A stretch of DNA of 64,000 bases, taken from NCBI GenBank assembly GCA_001683735.1, contig LUGG01000001.1:2170001-2234000 (forward strand), in the 5' to 3' direction. This stretch comes from Grifola frondosa. Lineage: Eukaryota > Basidiomycota > Agaricomycetes > Polyporales > Grifolaceae. The position numbers were made by a program, and so were the translations under genes. This document shows positions 11,364 to 23,769 of this stretch, in pieces (the stretch's first letter is position 1; each line of letters begins with the position of its first letter). The notes below the pieces were generated by a model. It was not told where the DNA came from. It saw nothing but the letters and a program-made list of their open reading frames with translations, and did no database searches.

Positions 11364-14300
11364 CTAGACTCCATCCTCGAGCGCATAGCATCCTGGCCGG
11401 GTGATCCAGAGCTTCGCTGGGATAGTCAGCAACTCGGAGGGTGCTAGTATCCTTCGATGTGTGAGGCGGCCAGTATATTGTGGCTGTAGTAAATCGCTAA
11501 GTCCAAAAGCATTAACATGAGTACGCAAAGGCCGTTCACGACGCATCACTCACGAGGTGCGGGTACTATCGGGAAGGTTAGCGGAGAGTTTGAGAACAAT
11601 GCGCGAGGGATGCGTCAGAGAGTAGTTCCGAAGCGTGAAAATGACTGGTGCATGACATGGACTATGCGGCAACAAAAAGTTAGCTTTTGGCAGAGCCCCA
11701 AAATTGTCATACTACTGACCCCTTGGAGAAGTCGTGCTCTATTGTTACATCACCCTGAACTGCTATCCCGACAGGGTCCATCTCCGCATTCCACTCACAA
11801 TCCCTGACAGCCTCGAGAATGGCTGCACGTTCTCTTCGGGTCTCAGCATACATCGAACGCTTTACCTTCGCATTCTCCGCCGCTTCCACGACCTCCTTGA
11901 GTGCGGCATGGTGTGCACCAAGGGTCAATCCTGATATGAGAATATGTCCGGAACGTCCCTGGGTCGGGAGCTCCCAGAATACAAGGACATCTACAGAGGA
12001 TGGGTTGTATAAGGGGAATATTGATCGGTGGAGATGGGGCGGAATGTCGGGATGTGCTAAGGTGGTCGAACGGGCGGTCAGGTTGCGCCGACCGGAATGT
12101 ATGAAGTGCCTGATAGCGGGTGTATGCACTGAGATCATGCTGTCGCCCTGCAAACCGGTCAGCACAACGATACGAAGGACATCGCTACAAGACTGGCCTG
12201 CGTGATATGTCTACATGAGAGGTCTATCGACGGAGGGTCTGAAGGGTCTAACTGTGCCCCTAGTAGCATGTCCTTGAGTTTTCGAGATACAAATGAGACC
12301 ATATCACTAGAACATGAGCTGTCAGCACAAGCGTTTGCACCCAGAGACAACCGGTGAATCTGGTGCGGTGGTATGGTATCACTAGAAAATATCAGAACGA
12401 TCGAATACATGAACAAGAAAATCTAAGACCAACATTGTGGTTTCCGCCAGAGGAGCGCAGATCCATACGGCACTCAAGGCTGAGATCTGCGACAACACGA
12501 CATTGCTCGATGACGACACATTCTCCACTTCAACATTGATGATGAATGAGTGGTCCGAAGATTGACTAGGTTGTGAAGAAGCCGCAACCCGTATGATCGG
12601 TCTGACTTCATAACGTCGAGTGACCCGAGCACAATGGAACGATGATGCTCCTGCCTGCATAAATTCAGAATACGCGACGGAATGCAAAGGAGAAAGAAAC
12701 TTACTTCTCGGAACACAAATAGGATGCAGAGACCCTGCTCGGATGAGTGAGCGGCATGAAGAATGATGGGAATTTGAACTTCTTCTCCTGGTCCGAGAGA
12801 TGGCGAACCGTGCACCGCCTCAAGAGGTATGAGGAACGGTATCTGAGGAGCTAAGGAATTGCTTGAGTGTAGGACTTCGCTGGTCGACGGTAATATGCTT
12901 GGTGGTTCCGAAGAATCTGGACATAGGTGAGATACAGACGGTTATCAATGTAAAACCACGGACCAGCGGTACTATCCTGGTCAATGTCAACCCATATTTC
13001 ATCATCTTCCCCAGCCAGCACCCAAAGCTCGCCGATACTCCTCATACCTGAGTTCGTCAGCCACAATTGTTGACGTTTGTGCTCTCCCTGCGCAAGCACG
13101 AGATGTCTGTCGTCAATAAAATGAGCATGTAATCTCTGTCCGGCCTCTTCCACCTCAACATTGATGAGTACATCTGGCGCATATATCGTGTTTTGTCTCT
13201 GATGTGGGGTATCATGCAGGCGTCGGCCGCGGACTGCAAGAGACTCAACGGTTGGAAGGAGCGAGAGAAAATTGTACATGACATGGGTGATGACTAAGGA
13301 TGCAGGTTTTGTGCACCTGGCGGAAACGGGTATCTATCAGAGCAACATCGTCAGCATATATCGGGTACGTAGCTTCAGATAGCTCACCGTACGGGTATCC
13401 CTGGCTCCCAGAATAATATCATCGATAACTTCGACCTCCACAAATTCGGCGATGGAATCTGGATCCTCGGAGGAAGTGTCTTTCACTCTGACGGTGAGTC
13501 CAGATAACGTCACCTCGACATCTAGTGGGTTCCGCAAGACAAGATCAATCCAGAATGCCTCTGTAGATTCATGATGAATGAATGAATCGAGGCGGAATAA
13601 ACGAGACATTCTCACCGTCAACAGCCGCCTTCCCACTTTTTTCGAGCTTCTCCTTGCCTCTCGACGACCAGAAATTTGACCAGTCGCACTCACGCTTATC
13701 CCATTCTGTTGATTCTCCTTCAACCGCGTCGCCAGGAAATCGCACACGAGTCTGCTTAGCTCGACAAAATGTCGCGGGAAGCTTCAAATTCGCAGCCTTC
13801 CAACGGTCTCCTTCGGTCGCCCTGAAATGCTAGATGACGCTGTCTGAGCCCACAATTTGGTATCATGCAGAAAAATAAATCACTTTGAAGGCAACACGGA
13901 AATCCTCCATATAGACCTTGTCTGTACTAGCCTGTGGAGGGGAAGGGGAGACATTCCCGTTGGCTATAATAGCAGCAACATGTGGCGGGAGCTGAGGGGA
14001 TGAGGATGGTCGAAGTAGTCCAAGAAAGTATCGAACAGCGCCTTCCGTGTCACCGGTAGTGTACAGCAGTCGACCTATACAAACCGCAACGTAAATTTGA
14101 ATAAAAATGAGGCCTTGAGAACGTACCCAATTCATGCTCTATTCCGGGCAAAACAGCCTCGAATCCTCGCCAGTCGGTAGGATTCTTGGCCTCGCTTTCC
14201 CAGAAAGAAGGCGAAACATCTTTCTGAGGGGGGGATTGATATAGGTCATGCGCCTTCCGGAAGAAGTGCATAGCTAATGGTTTCTACTCCCAAAAATTAG

Positions 14301-16426
14301 GTGTCGGTCACAGCTTCCATTGCAGAGGAGCTTACAATCCCCGTCTTCTCTAGTTTGTCTGCAGCGGATAAATACCAGAGAGCGGCTCTCCGCCGCGCAC
14401 CCTTCCTCTCACTGAGCATCGCGGCGTGCCGCGTATAGAATAGCCATGGGTGGTTCTTCTGCCTTGATCAGTCGATGAGCATATTTAGTTTGGTGGACCA
14501 CAGGCACACCCCTCCTGCGGGCTTGCGAGCAGAGACGGCTCACAAGCCAGAAGGGGAAGGAGCGGACAGGAAAAAATGGACGGTGTACGTACACTAGCAG
14601 CGGCCTGTACCAACCACCGTTCTCCCTCCAAGACAGGCCCGAGGAAATCTCTGCGGTCAATCCCGGTCTCCTCTTACAGCGTAGATAAGAGCACGAAATT
14701 GCGCATGCGCAGAAGCCTCGTATGATGGTAGCTGATTGTTTGAGGGACCACGAAGATTCAATAATGCATGACTGGCGTGTAAGGTCAACGCCGGGGAAGC
14801 AGACAACAAGAGAGTAGGATATCCTATAACCATGAGTAAGTAAAAAATCCTTGCGAGCAAGCCGATAACGTACGGAACCGCCTCTACCTTCTTTTCTAGA
14901 GTTTCCCATACCGTAGTTGCCAGTTTGTAGTCGCCAGTATTGTCGCGAACTCGGCAAGCCGTCGCTGCTGCTTACCATTGGTCCGCCAACAGTACTCAAT
15001 GAGGTCACAGAAGTGATGGAGCTGACGGAGGCGTTTACATTGTGCGTGAAGCGGGAAGATATCGACGAACGGGGTTCGGGTGTGTCGATGACGGGAGGGA
15101 TGAAGAAACGTAGGAGGACCCAAAGAGGCGGCGAGTTGATGAAAAGAGACGCGATGGTAGCCGTCGTGACGATGAATACTGTTTACAATTTACAATCGAC
15201 AACACTTAGAGAAAATATACGAGACCACTCACGGTTTCATTCATCAACTACACATTTCTCCATCCATGGTATCAGACTCACGTGACAACTCACGAACAAA
15301 CCTCCCAGTCTGCTGGATATCTTGCTGAGTTAATTGTATATACCTCCACCCATTACGGTCGGCGATGGTGGAGGTTGATTGTTTCGCTCGTCAGGGCAGG
15401 TGGTCCCGGAGTACGTGTACCGGAGACTTGCAGGGCAGGGAAAGGAACAGCAAGTCCAGCTGTGGTTGGTCGAGGCATGATTGTAGGAGAGTCTATTGAA
15501 GGGGGAGGAGGGAGACGAGGTAGAAGGGCGGGAACTGGTATGGAGCAGGGAGTGGGGAAGTAGGAAGTGCGAGAGGAGGGTAGCTGTGCAAGCCGTACTG
15601 TTTCTTGACAGCATTGAATAGAGCTTCTGCTCTACAAGAATCCGTTGACCCAACCATGAGCGCATGATAAGGCTCGACAGAAGAATGTACTACATGGGTT
15701 CGGCCAAAGGAGAATCTGCTGGATGGATGATCAAGTAATAGCGAAGGAAATTATTGTCTACCATGGCGGGAAATCGACCGCGCGTGCATGGAGGTCCTGC
15801 AGAGCTTGCAGAGGATTGGCCGCTGTGGTGGACACAGCCAAGATAACTTTTTTACAATAAGAACGCACAGAGCGTCAGTATTTCTGTGAAACTAATCAAG
15901 TACGCGTGAAACGCACTGGCTACAGGGTGATTCCATCCTCACACTACTTGGAACATGATCTCCCTCGACCACCTCTTCACTCCTCCCACCACGGAGTCCT
16001 ATCCCGCCAGTAGGCTTCCTTCCCATCGATAGCCTGCGACTCTACCATGTCAACCCAGCGCGCGCATCTCGAGGAAATTCGAGCCCCAATCCAGTCCATG
16101 GTCCTGCCTGCTCGCTGTTCCTCATCCTCACGCGTAAAGGCTTCTATGTCTACGAGGTCTGAGAAGCGAAGAGCGAACGATGCATGAGGCACAGACGTGA
16201 GTGACGTCGTGCGGGTTGTAACTGTTTAGAATGACAAGCATATGCTTAATGAAACTTTTGTGCATCGTGTGGACGAGAGGCATACCTTGGGGAAGCGGGA
16301 AAAACATTGCAATATCTCTGGAAGTGGTGGAAGTTCAGATGCCTCAAGCAGATCTTGGACGTCCGGGGAGGACAAAATACAAATATGCGGACTGAGAGAG
16401 GAAGGCAGCGTCGGGGGCATGTTCAT
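11364..16426 (-). CDS. TRS85: TRAPP-complex subunit TRS85/TRAPPC8, frame interrupted
   Basis: Encodes the TRAPPIII-specific tethering subunit that directs Rab1/Ypt1 activation in ER-Golgi traffic and autophagy. The start is MNMPPTLPSSLSPHICILSS, followed after an intron by TRTTSLTSVPHASFALRFSD and MDWIGARISSRCARW. Family blocks such as ARTILYAARR (approximate), RLAEFATILATT and HALLNLRGPSNNQ follow. The C-terminal beta-rich half (13.8-11.4 kb) reads well through about eight exons, ending GCYALEDGV-stop at 11364. Between about 14.4 and 16.0 kb the frame breaks at least eight times by single-base changes, near 15985, 15945, 15283 (two), 14933, 14898, 14812, 14671 and 14425. Conserved sense resumes on each side. 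This could be consensus error or a decaying copy. No in-frame substitution stop was found inside conserved blocks. Gene identity is good; the exon map is approximate. Confidence 0.75.
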
Positions 16427-17005
16427 GCGCCAACGTGAAGTCACCTGCGGAAATGATTTCGGTATTATACAGGCCGATGCACAAGCGTGTCCCCAGAAAT
16501 CGCGGCTAGTCCGTAGTCCTCAAAAGCACAGTGTTGGAAATACGATTTCGAGCAGGACGCGCTGTCGTCGTGGTCGCCCAGGGTCGCCGAGCTCCTTGGT
16601 GTCACGCGCGTTGAAGTAGCCCCTGCCTCGATCGAATCCTCATCATCCTCGAATTGTCCTCGACGTTTGACGTTCGTCGTCGACCATGACTTGCACGCAT
16701 CCCAATCCACCGTTGGCTCACGCATTCTACTCCAGTCAAGCGGTCTATAACAAATATGATACTGTCCTCAAGATGTTGCCGAACAGAATTGCAGGTCTTC
16801 TAAGCGTCCATTCATAGCAGCAGAAGCTCTTGACTCTAATGACAAAATTCTGCAAAGCGGTCGACAAAAATTGCAATCAGTTTCAAGCATAGCAGGCTGC
16901 GCGTTGCTCAGGTAATATATGAACTGCATGATACGTCAAACTGACATGTGCATACTGCCCGGTACACGGAGGTATGGATGGTCATAATTTGTACGTGTAT
17001 GAGAT
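16427..17005. other. Intergenic region upstream of TRS85
   Basis: An 86-codon minus-strand ORF at 16465-16725 (acidic, Ser-rich, no domain) lies immediately upstream of the TRS85 start. It may be leader sequence or chance. I see no tRNA or repeat here. Confidence 0.4.
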
Positions 17006-17919
17006 TTAGAACAGGAATACAGCACTCATTGTACAGGGTTCCGCAAGCGAGAGTCTTACACCATATATATCAAGAAAACTCAAACCACCGCCTCCGCCGA
17101 AGTCTCCGCCACCAAAGCCTCCGCCGCCACCGAAGTCTCCACCACCAAAGTCTCCGCCGTTCCCACCCGCCGTCTCCCCAACCTCCTCCTCACCCCAACC
17201 CCGCCGCCGTCCAGCAAGTCCCCAGAACAGTCCGCCTGCCATCCCTCCCAACAAGGGCAAAGCGATGCCCGCCGCCAAATCCTGTCCGCCTCCATAACTG
17301 CTACTGCCTAACCCAAACGGACTGCCTGAAGGGGCACCGTACATGGACTGACCATATCTCTGCTGACCGTACATCTGTCTGTTGGCGGCGCTTTCCATCT
17401 GCTGCATCATCTACGCAATACATCAGACAGCGTGTACTTGAGGCCTGCCATGACACTCACCACCGTGTCGTCTCTTCTCTTCCTCTCGTTCTTCCTTCGT
17501 CCCAATCGCCTTGTCCTTCAGCTTTCCAAAGAACCGCGATGCCGATGGCCATCATGCGGCGTGGCAGCTGTGAAGTCGCATTCCTTGCACTCAAGCTTGC
17601 GTTGCTGCTACTTGGTCGTACGGCAGGTGAGCCTGAGAACGAATGTCGTCTCGGCGAGTACGGCGGTGGCTGATCGCTTGGGGTATATCGCGCCCCCCGC
17701 AATTCTTTCTCGATGTCTGGATTCTCCGCAGAAACTGCTCGTCTTCGTACGGATGTACCCAGATGGCTCGAGGCGGTTTCGCTCTGGTGTCAACCTGTGA
17801 AAGTGTAAGTGAATGTTCATATTTTAATGTTGACGATCAATCTACCCAGAACGGATGATTAGTCCGTGGATCAAACTCCTGAACCACCCAGCCGGCAGCT
17901 CTGCAGAATTGAAACTCAT
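17006..17919 (-). CDS. WW-domain protein with Gly-rich tail, frame interrupted
   Basis: The start MSFNSAELPAGW leads into a WW domain with EFDPRTNHPFWVD, where the two Trp and the Pro are the peptide-binding hallmarks. Then come PPRAIWVHPYEDEQFL, a Ser/Pro-rich linker (QPPPYSPRRHSFSG) and a basic GKLKDKAIGTKEER segment. The second large exon (17006-17410) is Met/Gln-rich, then Gly/Phe-rich (repeated GGDFGGG), with a short hydrophobic stretch LPLLGGMAGGLFWGLAG. This layout matches small fungal WW proteins of unknown role. Three single-base frame breaks are inferred near 17882, 17725 and 17534. The true stop codon is uncertain because the Gly-rich end also reads in another frame. Confidence 0.6.
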
Positions 17920-18400
17920 GGAGAGCGAGCAGACAGTCTACGGTCTATGCTTAGAATGATGAATGTAGTAAGGACTCAAGCTGCGCAGCGTATCGCAAGG
18001 CGGAAGCTAGCTGACGTCATGCTCGTCCTACTCCGGCAAGGCCGATTGCGGTTTGTCCGCGTCGTGGTCAAGGCTCGAGCGCAATCAATGTGTACTCAAC
18101 GTACGCCTCAATTGCAATTACAAGTAGCCAATGGTATAATAAAAGTACAATGCGTCCTTTAAATCCGAGAGAGCATATATACGTGAGATAGAAGTAATGA
18201 GGATGTCATAATGGACGGATGCGAATGAACAAAAAACTCAACGAGACCAAACGGAGCGTGATATCGTTAAGCGATATACTCGTCACTGATAATCAATAAA
18301 TATGCACACAATGATCGTTAATATAACCGAGCTCAGAACATCATGAAACATGTGTAGGACTCACCTCGATTTCTCCATTTCTCGACCCACCTTTATGCTT
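17920..18400. other. Intergenic region upstream of the WW-protein gene
   Basis: AT-rich with short unrelated ORFs only. It probably contains the WW-protein promoter and the 3' flank of the next minus-strand gene. Confidence 0.4.
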
Positions 18401-19060
18401 GCGCCGTTTGACTCTCGTCATGCGTTAGTCTCCGCACGCTGATTTCCCCAACCTCCGTTGGACTGGTTGCCGCAACTTCGCGACTTCGGCCGCAACATCG
18501 TCTTGGGGAGCACCCCAATCCCTTTGCCACTCGGGAACCATCCCCCCACATCTGCGTTGCAGCGGGCTGCTCCTGCGGTACATGGTGGTTCGTCTCGGCA
18601 GCTGCGGCACCCCACGCATCGCGAGGTGCACCCAAGTGTCGCCGTTACCGACGCCCAGACTGCCTCGCCGTGGTCTGCGGGCCACGCATCGCTCACGCCC
18701 AAGGTTTTCCTTCTCTTCTGTTCGACTCTCTCAAAAAAATCTGCCATGCTTCCGACCTCCTCGTTGCGTAGCGCAGCCATCACTCCGCCCACCAGAAAGG
18801 GACGAAGAGCCTCAGGCGATCAGCGTGGTCCAGACGGTCCCACGAAGAGCCGGGATCGGCTGGCTTGCTCCAGTCGACTTCGGGTGTCCACCAGGCCAAG
18901 TCCGTATTCGGAACACCCAGTTACAATTGCTCTGCTCGTTCTGCTCGTGCACCTTCTGCGCATGGACCCGAGAGTGCTTCTCGTGGTGCAGCGCGGCGGC
19001 AGAAGTCATGGATTCGCAAGGGGCGCGATTAGGGGGCGTGCACACAGTGCAATACCAGCC
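18401..19060 (-). CDS. Conserved hypothetical, zinc-finger-like, frame interrupted
   Basis: This is a GC-rich block whose best sense is on the minus strand. It begins GGWYCTVCTPPNRAPCESM, then LHHEKHSRVHAQKVHEQ, which supplies a C-x2-C pair and spaced His residues like a divergent zinc finger. It continues with AWWTPEVDWSKPADPGSSWD, ADRLRLFVPFWWAE, MAALRNEEVGSMADFFERVE and GAPRDAWGAAAAETNHHVPQ. These blocks lie in different frames with no plausible introns between them, as in the neighbouring damaged genes. A plus-strand ORF (18458-19102) overlaps it but reads as low-complexity shadow. Function unknown; I am moderately sure only that this is coding. Confidence 0.45.
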
Positions 19061-19658
19061 CCCTTGCCTCTAGTCCTCGCAAAATCTATAAGAAATCGGT
19101 GATGAGCAATGCAGGGTTTCGCAAGTTCAAATCCTTACGATTTGGTTGGATGAATGCCGGAGGGGCTGAATGAGATGGCGAGAACGACATCCTATAAGGT
19201 GAGAGATAGATGGTCAAAGGGATGGCGTCCAATATATAGAGAAGGGATGGCAGAGGCGGCCTGTACGCCCTCAAGCAGGACAAAGAGTTGGACGAGGGTG
19301 GACGAATCGAGTAAATCTGAGATTGAAATACATCTGCAACTCATTCACGTGATAATGCCCAACGCCCCGTAGGCTGCACAGTGCAAAGAAGTGGCACAGT
19401 GGCATCAACGCCGCACAAGCCACATCGGAGCAAAAGATTGAGCTTGCAATCTGCTTGAGCTCAAAAGTTGTATGAATCCGGAAATCGAACGTGCTAAACG
19501 CCGCCATGAAGGCACCCATATTCCAAATTAAGCTCAGCATCCTCTGATAAGTTCCAACCGTAGAAATCAACACCGCAGTAAGTACATGCGCGAGAACGTT
19601 CCATATGGTATACTGTCCTGATATAGATGATTACACAAAAAAGTAGTGCGCAAACTGA
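19061..19658. other. Intergenic region between the zinc-finger-like and LCCL genes
   Basis: No convincing gene. A T-arm-like string at about 19117-19140 does not extend into a foldable tRNA. Remaining ORFs are short and of unbiased composition. Confidence 0.4.
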
Positions 19659-21750
19659 TCACGATGGTCCTGGAAGCGGATCGACCCACGTCCCATTCGG
19701 CCAGAGCGTCGCAGCCATGGTAAAGTCGCCGGTCTCACTTGAGCTGGTGAACTGAATGGAAACGAAGGCCTGTCAGAATGATCATGCGCCGTAGCACAGA
19801 GAACGCCGCTTACCGCGAGTCGGAAGAAATGGACAATGCCTGGCTGCAGCGAAGCCAGAGAGTAGTTGAGCGCCGTCCCGATGTACCTCTCCACATCGTC
19901 GACGAGAAGTGCAAAGCCATCCCAGCCTTCGCTCGCATCTGGAAGAGCGTCCCAGAAAACAGTTTGATCTTGGAGAGGTATCGACGCGTTATACGTGGTA
20001 GAATTTGTCAAGAAAGTAGGCAGGGCCGAGCCTAACGGTGCATCGCGGCGCAGCTACGGACATCATAAAGGTCAAACGCTCGAAACGACATCATGAAGTA
20101 ATCGGCATCTCTTACATCTGCGGCTGTTTGCAGGATAGAATCGAATCCGAAGGCGGCGACACCATTCAAGAACATGCCGAGCAAGAATCCTTGATAAATA
20201 GCAGACAAACGAGTCGGGAAACCTGTGCCTGGCATGAGAACCATCGCCAGCACTAATGGTGCAGCCTGAACTCCAGCCCGGGAAGCTGCGACAATACGAG
20301 TACCGTCAATCCTCCAATTACGTACCACCCAAAGTACCAGGGCAACCAGCCGGTTTTGCGAATAACACGAACTTGATTGACGACGATAACGAAGATGATG
20401 ACGATTATGATGATTAGCGCGGTCAGCGCGCCAGGGCGAGAGGTGATATCGGACGCTACAAGGCGGTCGATGGGGATCTTGTCGGTAGTGATGTTGGTTT
20501 AGGACTCCTGCCAATATGGTGCAAGGTACCATACAGACGCCTCTATCGGGGCTTTCCTAAACGCCGGTAGAGTAAACCTGAATGCAAGTCGCCAGAAGGC
20601 GTATGCGACGAATAGCGCGGAGAAACTGTTGGAAAGCGCTGTCGAGCGGGGAGGACTAGCCATGGGTTGCGAGAACAATGCTACATGCCAGAAGCCAATG
20701 CAGACAAGACACCAGTATAGGATTATAGGTTTAGGACGCACAACGAGGAAAAGAAGCGCAGTGACGATGATGTTAAATGCTAGTGCAGAGTTGCGCAAAT
20801 CTGTGCAGTGACGGAGGGATGTTGTGGACAAAAATCTGAATGAGAGTGGGAAAGTGGAGGGGAAACCAATTGAGCTTAAACCATTAGCTGTTAGGGGTAG
20901 AAAATCCGTGAAGTTGCCGACAAGTTCGAGCGAGGCACAGCCCCCACGGAGTTGCTGACTAGACCGCTGTATCCAAATCATCAGCGAAGCCATTTCCTTG
21001 AGCTCATTAGCACTCACGCTTGCAGAGCCGCTGCACACACGAAACTATCCCCCCGATATGTGCTGTTCACATCGCCGCCTCCAACAATCAGCGGCACGAA
21101 ATCGACTTGCTCATCACCGACAGTCCTCGGATTTTGGAGTACCACTGAACTGCACTGTGCCGGACAACGGAAGTCGAATGACGAGTTGTCGAACGGCATG
21201 CAGCTCTGCCCGTCCAGTCCACACTCATTATTGGCAAGCCAGTAAGTGGCCGTGCATCCGATGAAGGAGTCGGATGGATCTGGAAGGACTGTGCGCGGGC
21301 GAAGAAGGAAACCCGATAATATAGCCAATAGCTAGCACGAGGAAGAGCCAAGGATTCGTGAACGGACGGGTAAGGCGGACGAGAGCGGGCTCAAGTGCCG
21401 ACTATATGTTCGACGGCCAGCATTCAGCGTCAGAACCAGGAAAGGAGTTGGGTCTGACCGCAGTCAGTCGCTGAAAAAGACCACGACATTAAGGGGACAC
21501 TCACCAGGCAAATCGACTTTCGGTCTGGGACCTCTCAAATATCGCAGGATCCGCACCACTCTTGGATGGTTCAAGCCAAAAGCTCTTTTCAGCTGTAATC
21601 GCCAGAGATTGGGCGTTGTGGTAGTGACAAGGCTCGCATCGATGTCAAAGGTCTGGACAGGGGGACCTTGGTCGGTGTGGAAGACGCGATTTGAAGTTCC
21701 TCGTCGACATGAGTTATGCGGGATGAGCTTGCGCTCGAGCTGGACTCCAT
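19659..21750 (-). CDS. LCCL-domain multi-pass membrane protein, frame interrupted
   Basis: The N-terminal cytosolic part ends in RVVRILRYLRGPRPKVDLP, the segment that precedes the first helix in fungal LCCL proteins. The LCCL domain follows with ECGLDGQSC, RCPAQCSS and DEQVDFVPLIVGGGD, leading to FVCAAALQA and GGCASLELVG, all with its conserved cysteines. Several hydrophobic helices come next, including LAFNIIVTALLFLVV, FVAYAFWRLAF, ALIIIIVIIFVIVV and YVIGGLTVLVLSQL, in a gene otherwise lacking enzyme motifs. It ends WVDPLPGPS-stop. Single-base breaks are inferred near 20942 (before GGCASLEL), near 20254 (before VLAMVLMPGTG) and probably near 21700. The molecular role of fungal LCCL proteins is not established. 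Confidence 0.72.
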
Positions 21751-22268
21751 TCCATGGACAGTGTTCACAAGGCTACCATGCAACTGCCTTGGGTGTAAGT
21801 AGCAGCACAGAAACTATTGTCGGCAACGACGGCAGGCGCAGCTGCGGAAGGGGTTCTGCACCGTTGCTTCCACCACGGATGGTGTGAAGTTGACAAGAAT
21901 AAGTATATTGACGCCACAACTGCGCGCAGGCGACGACGATCGACCCAACAACCAACAGATGACTTATAGCACAGGCCTGGTTCCACTCTCAGTCCCAACT
22001 TTGCCTAAGTATTACCCCTGCAGCCATTCGGGTTTCTCATGCACCCCATGTGCGCATGAGTGAGTTAGGTAGCAACGCCATGTGATTGATGCCACCACTT
22101 GTTCGCTGCTTGGGCATGCACTAGCACTCATAAGTACGGATGAGTTCAAAACTGGCCTCAGCCATTCCCGCAGTACTCCCACCATGGCCGCCCCGCAGAG
22201 ATGACCACTCTGGATATCAGTGGTAAATATATGATGGTGAATAACCTCGCACTCCAGCCTTTCCCGCA
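21751..22268. other. Divergent promoter region
   Basis: Upstream region of the LCCL gene (minus) and the next gene (plus). No further gene, repeat or RNA recognised. Confidence 0.45.
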
Positions 22269-22913
22269 ATGAACTTCACAATACATATGTTCACAGAACA
22301 AGTCGCTGGGCGACGATCCGACGAGATCCTTCGCCTCCAAGGTGTGGGCTGGTTTACGCGCAAGGCAATCGCAATGGCGACAATATATCTGTCCGTGAAG
22401 CATTACAAGGATGACAGCGGTATCGAGCACATCGACATCGATCAAACTCTCACTGGTGGTATTTCCGGCACCAGCGAGTACCGCATCCTTGATTGGTCCG
22501 AACGCCCTCACGACGACCACATCTTCGGGCCAGTGCTTTCGAGAAGCAGGCGTTTCAACGTGGAAGAAATTGAGAGGGACTGGCTCAAGAGTGGTTGGAC
22601 GGATGACACCAAGGAGCATGGTGTCGTCCACACATACGAGAGAGCGACACGCCGAAGAGCGGACTTCATGGAGTATGGATCAGGCGAGTACTTTGAGTAC
22701 GCAAGAAATAGTATCTGACTGATCTCACTCAAGACGTGGGGTTTTGAGGAGGTCAAAGGCGAGGGAAGATATGTTAGACATCTTTTCTTCACCGGACCCA
22801 AATCAGAACTTATCGAAGCTCGTCTTGTGTATGACTATCGTATGTCCACTCCTTCCTCATACTGGGCTGGTTATCAATATCGGCTTGCTTTCCAAACAGA
22901 GGGTGGTCTGTGA
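22269..22913 (+). CDS. Conserved basidiomycete hypothetical protein
   Basis: The start is MNFTIHMFTEQVAGRRSDEI. The product is a small beta-rich soluble protein with LQGVGWFTRKAIAMAT, HYKDDSGIEHIDIDQTLTGG, TSEYRILDWSERPHDDHIFG and, after an intron, TWGFEEVKGEGRYVRHLFF, then ARLVYDYQGGL-stop. A last intron (22840-22899) joins cleanly to the stop at 22913. The pattern of alternating strands ending in a shared aromatic tail looks lipocalin- or FABP-like, but that is only an impression. One single-base break is inferred near 22650, since the frame needed at the exon end differs from that at its start. No function assigned. Confidence 0.6.
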
Positions 22914-23025
22914 TCGACCACAAACGTGCACGCCTGAACATTGGATACAGAACAGAATATAAATGTACATACCCATATTGGAACATGAGATTCAAGGAAA
23001 ATATACCCTTCACGCATGGTCTTCA

Positions 23026-23676
23026 CTATGTATCCGCCTTTGGTGGGAAGACGGTAATGATCTTCCACACTGCATCCTTTCCTCTCTCCCAAGCCTGTGG
23101 CCCTCGACTCTCGTCTCCTCCGAACTCGACCATCACTCCATCTTTTGACCACTCGCACCAGATACCAATTGATCCAGAAGATGGCCCGGCGCCTCCACCC
23201 TTCCTTTCAGGCTCACCCATGGACTGAACGAAATCCTTTCCCGTAGTTTCGGGAGTTACATCGAACGATGTAGGGCGTGATTTGCCGTTATCATCAGGAG
23301 GTGAAGGAGCCAGAGTGAGGATAATAGGAGAGATCGGGTAACTAGAGTAGATGGACTTGGACTTGCTGGATGGCATAGATTTGGATTTGGGAACATTGTA
23401 TATATCGATTCCATCTAGCACCAAGTCTCCATCGCTTAGATCTTCCCGCTTCATACCCGTCTTGGGCTTGTAGCCATTGACAGGCTTGAAGAGCAAGCTG
23501 ATGCCGAGAGGGAAATAATTGAAATAAACTGCATCAGAGTAGGTCTTGACTTCTGGAGAACTCGCCTCCGGCTTAGATATCGCGATTGTCAATGACGAGA
23601 TATATGCGACAAGCTCTTGTGAAGTAGGATGGATCCCAAGTAGTTGCTTCACATCCTGGTCGTGGTCGTAGTACAA
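23026..23676 (-). CDS. Conserved hypothetical protein, start unclear
   Basis: An open frame of about 216 codons holds LLGIHPTSQELVAYISSLT, YSDAVYFNYFPLGISLLFKP, DGDLVLDGIDIYNVP, a Ser/Lys-rich linker and a C-terminal WCEWSKDGVMVEFGGDESRG. The visible frame begins at a TTG codon, and no in-frame ATG occurs between it and the divergent seipin start about 90 bp away. Either a base is missing near the start or a short first exon lies inside the shared promoter. The repeated YFNYFPLG-type segment suggests a domain for recognising a fold partner, but I cannot name the family. Confidence 0.55.
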   Translation of the reverse strand: MYYDHDQDVKQLLGIHPTSQELVAYISSLTIAISKPEASSPEVKTYSDAVYFNYFPLGISLLFKPVNGYKPKTGMKREDLSDGDLVLDGIDIYNVPKSKSMPSSKSKSIYSSYPISPIILTLAPSPPDDNGKSRPTSFDVTPETTGKDFVQSMGEPERKGGGAGPSSGSIGIWCEWSKDGVMVEFGGDESRGPQAWERGKDAVWKIITVFPPKADT

Positions 23677-23769
23677 GCCTCAAATCACGTGCACAGAAAG
23701 TCGCGTCGGACTCGCGCCTGCCGACTCCCTCACAACTGAACGTTCACTTGCAGCCTTCTCACTAGAGCC

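Noticed and set aside
14400..16000. Explaining the TRS85 frame changes with introns
   Set aside because: The frame changes occur between adjacent conserved residues, for example VWETL and RKEGRGGS, with no room for an intron.
16465..16725. 86-codon minus-strand ORF as a separate gene upstream of TRS85
   Set aside because: It has no domain, and it sits where leader sequence would be.
18458..19102. Uninterrupted plus-strand ORF of 214 codons as a gene
   Set aside because: Its composition is Arg/Ser/Pro-rich, as GC-rich shadow frames are. The minus strand carries the conserved-looking zinc-finger-like blocks.
19115..19150. Possible tRNA from a T-arm-like string
   Set aside because: No acceptor, D- or anticodon stem can be folded around it.
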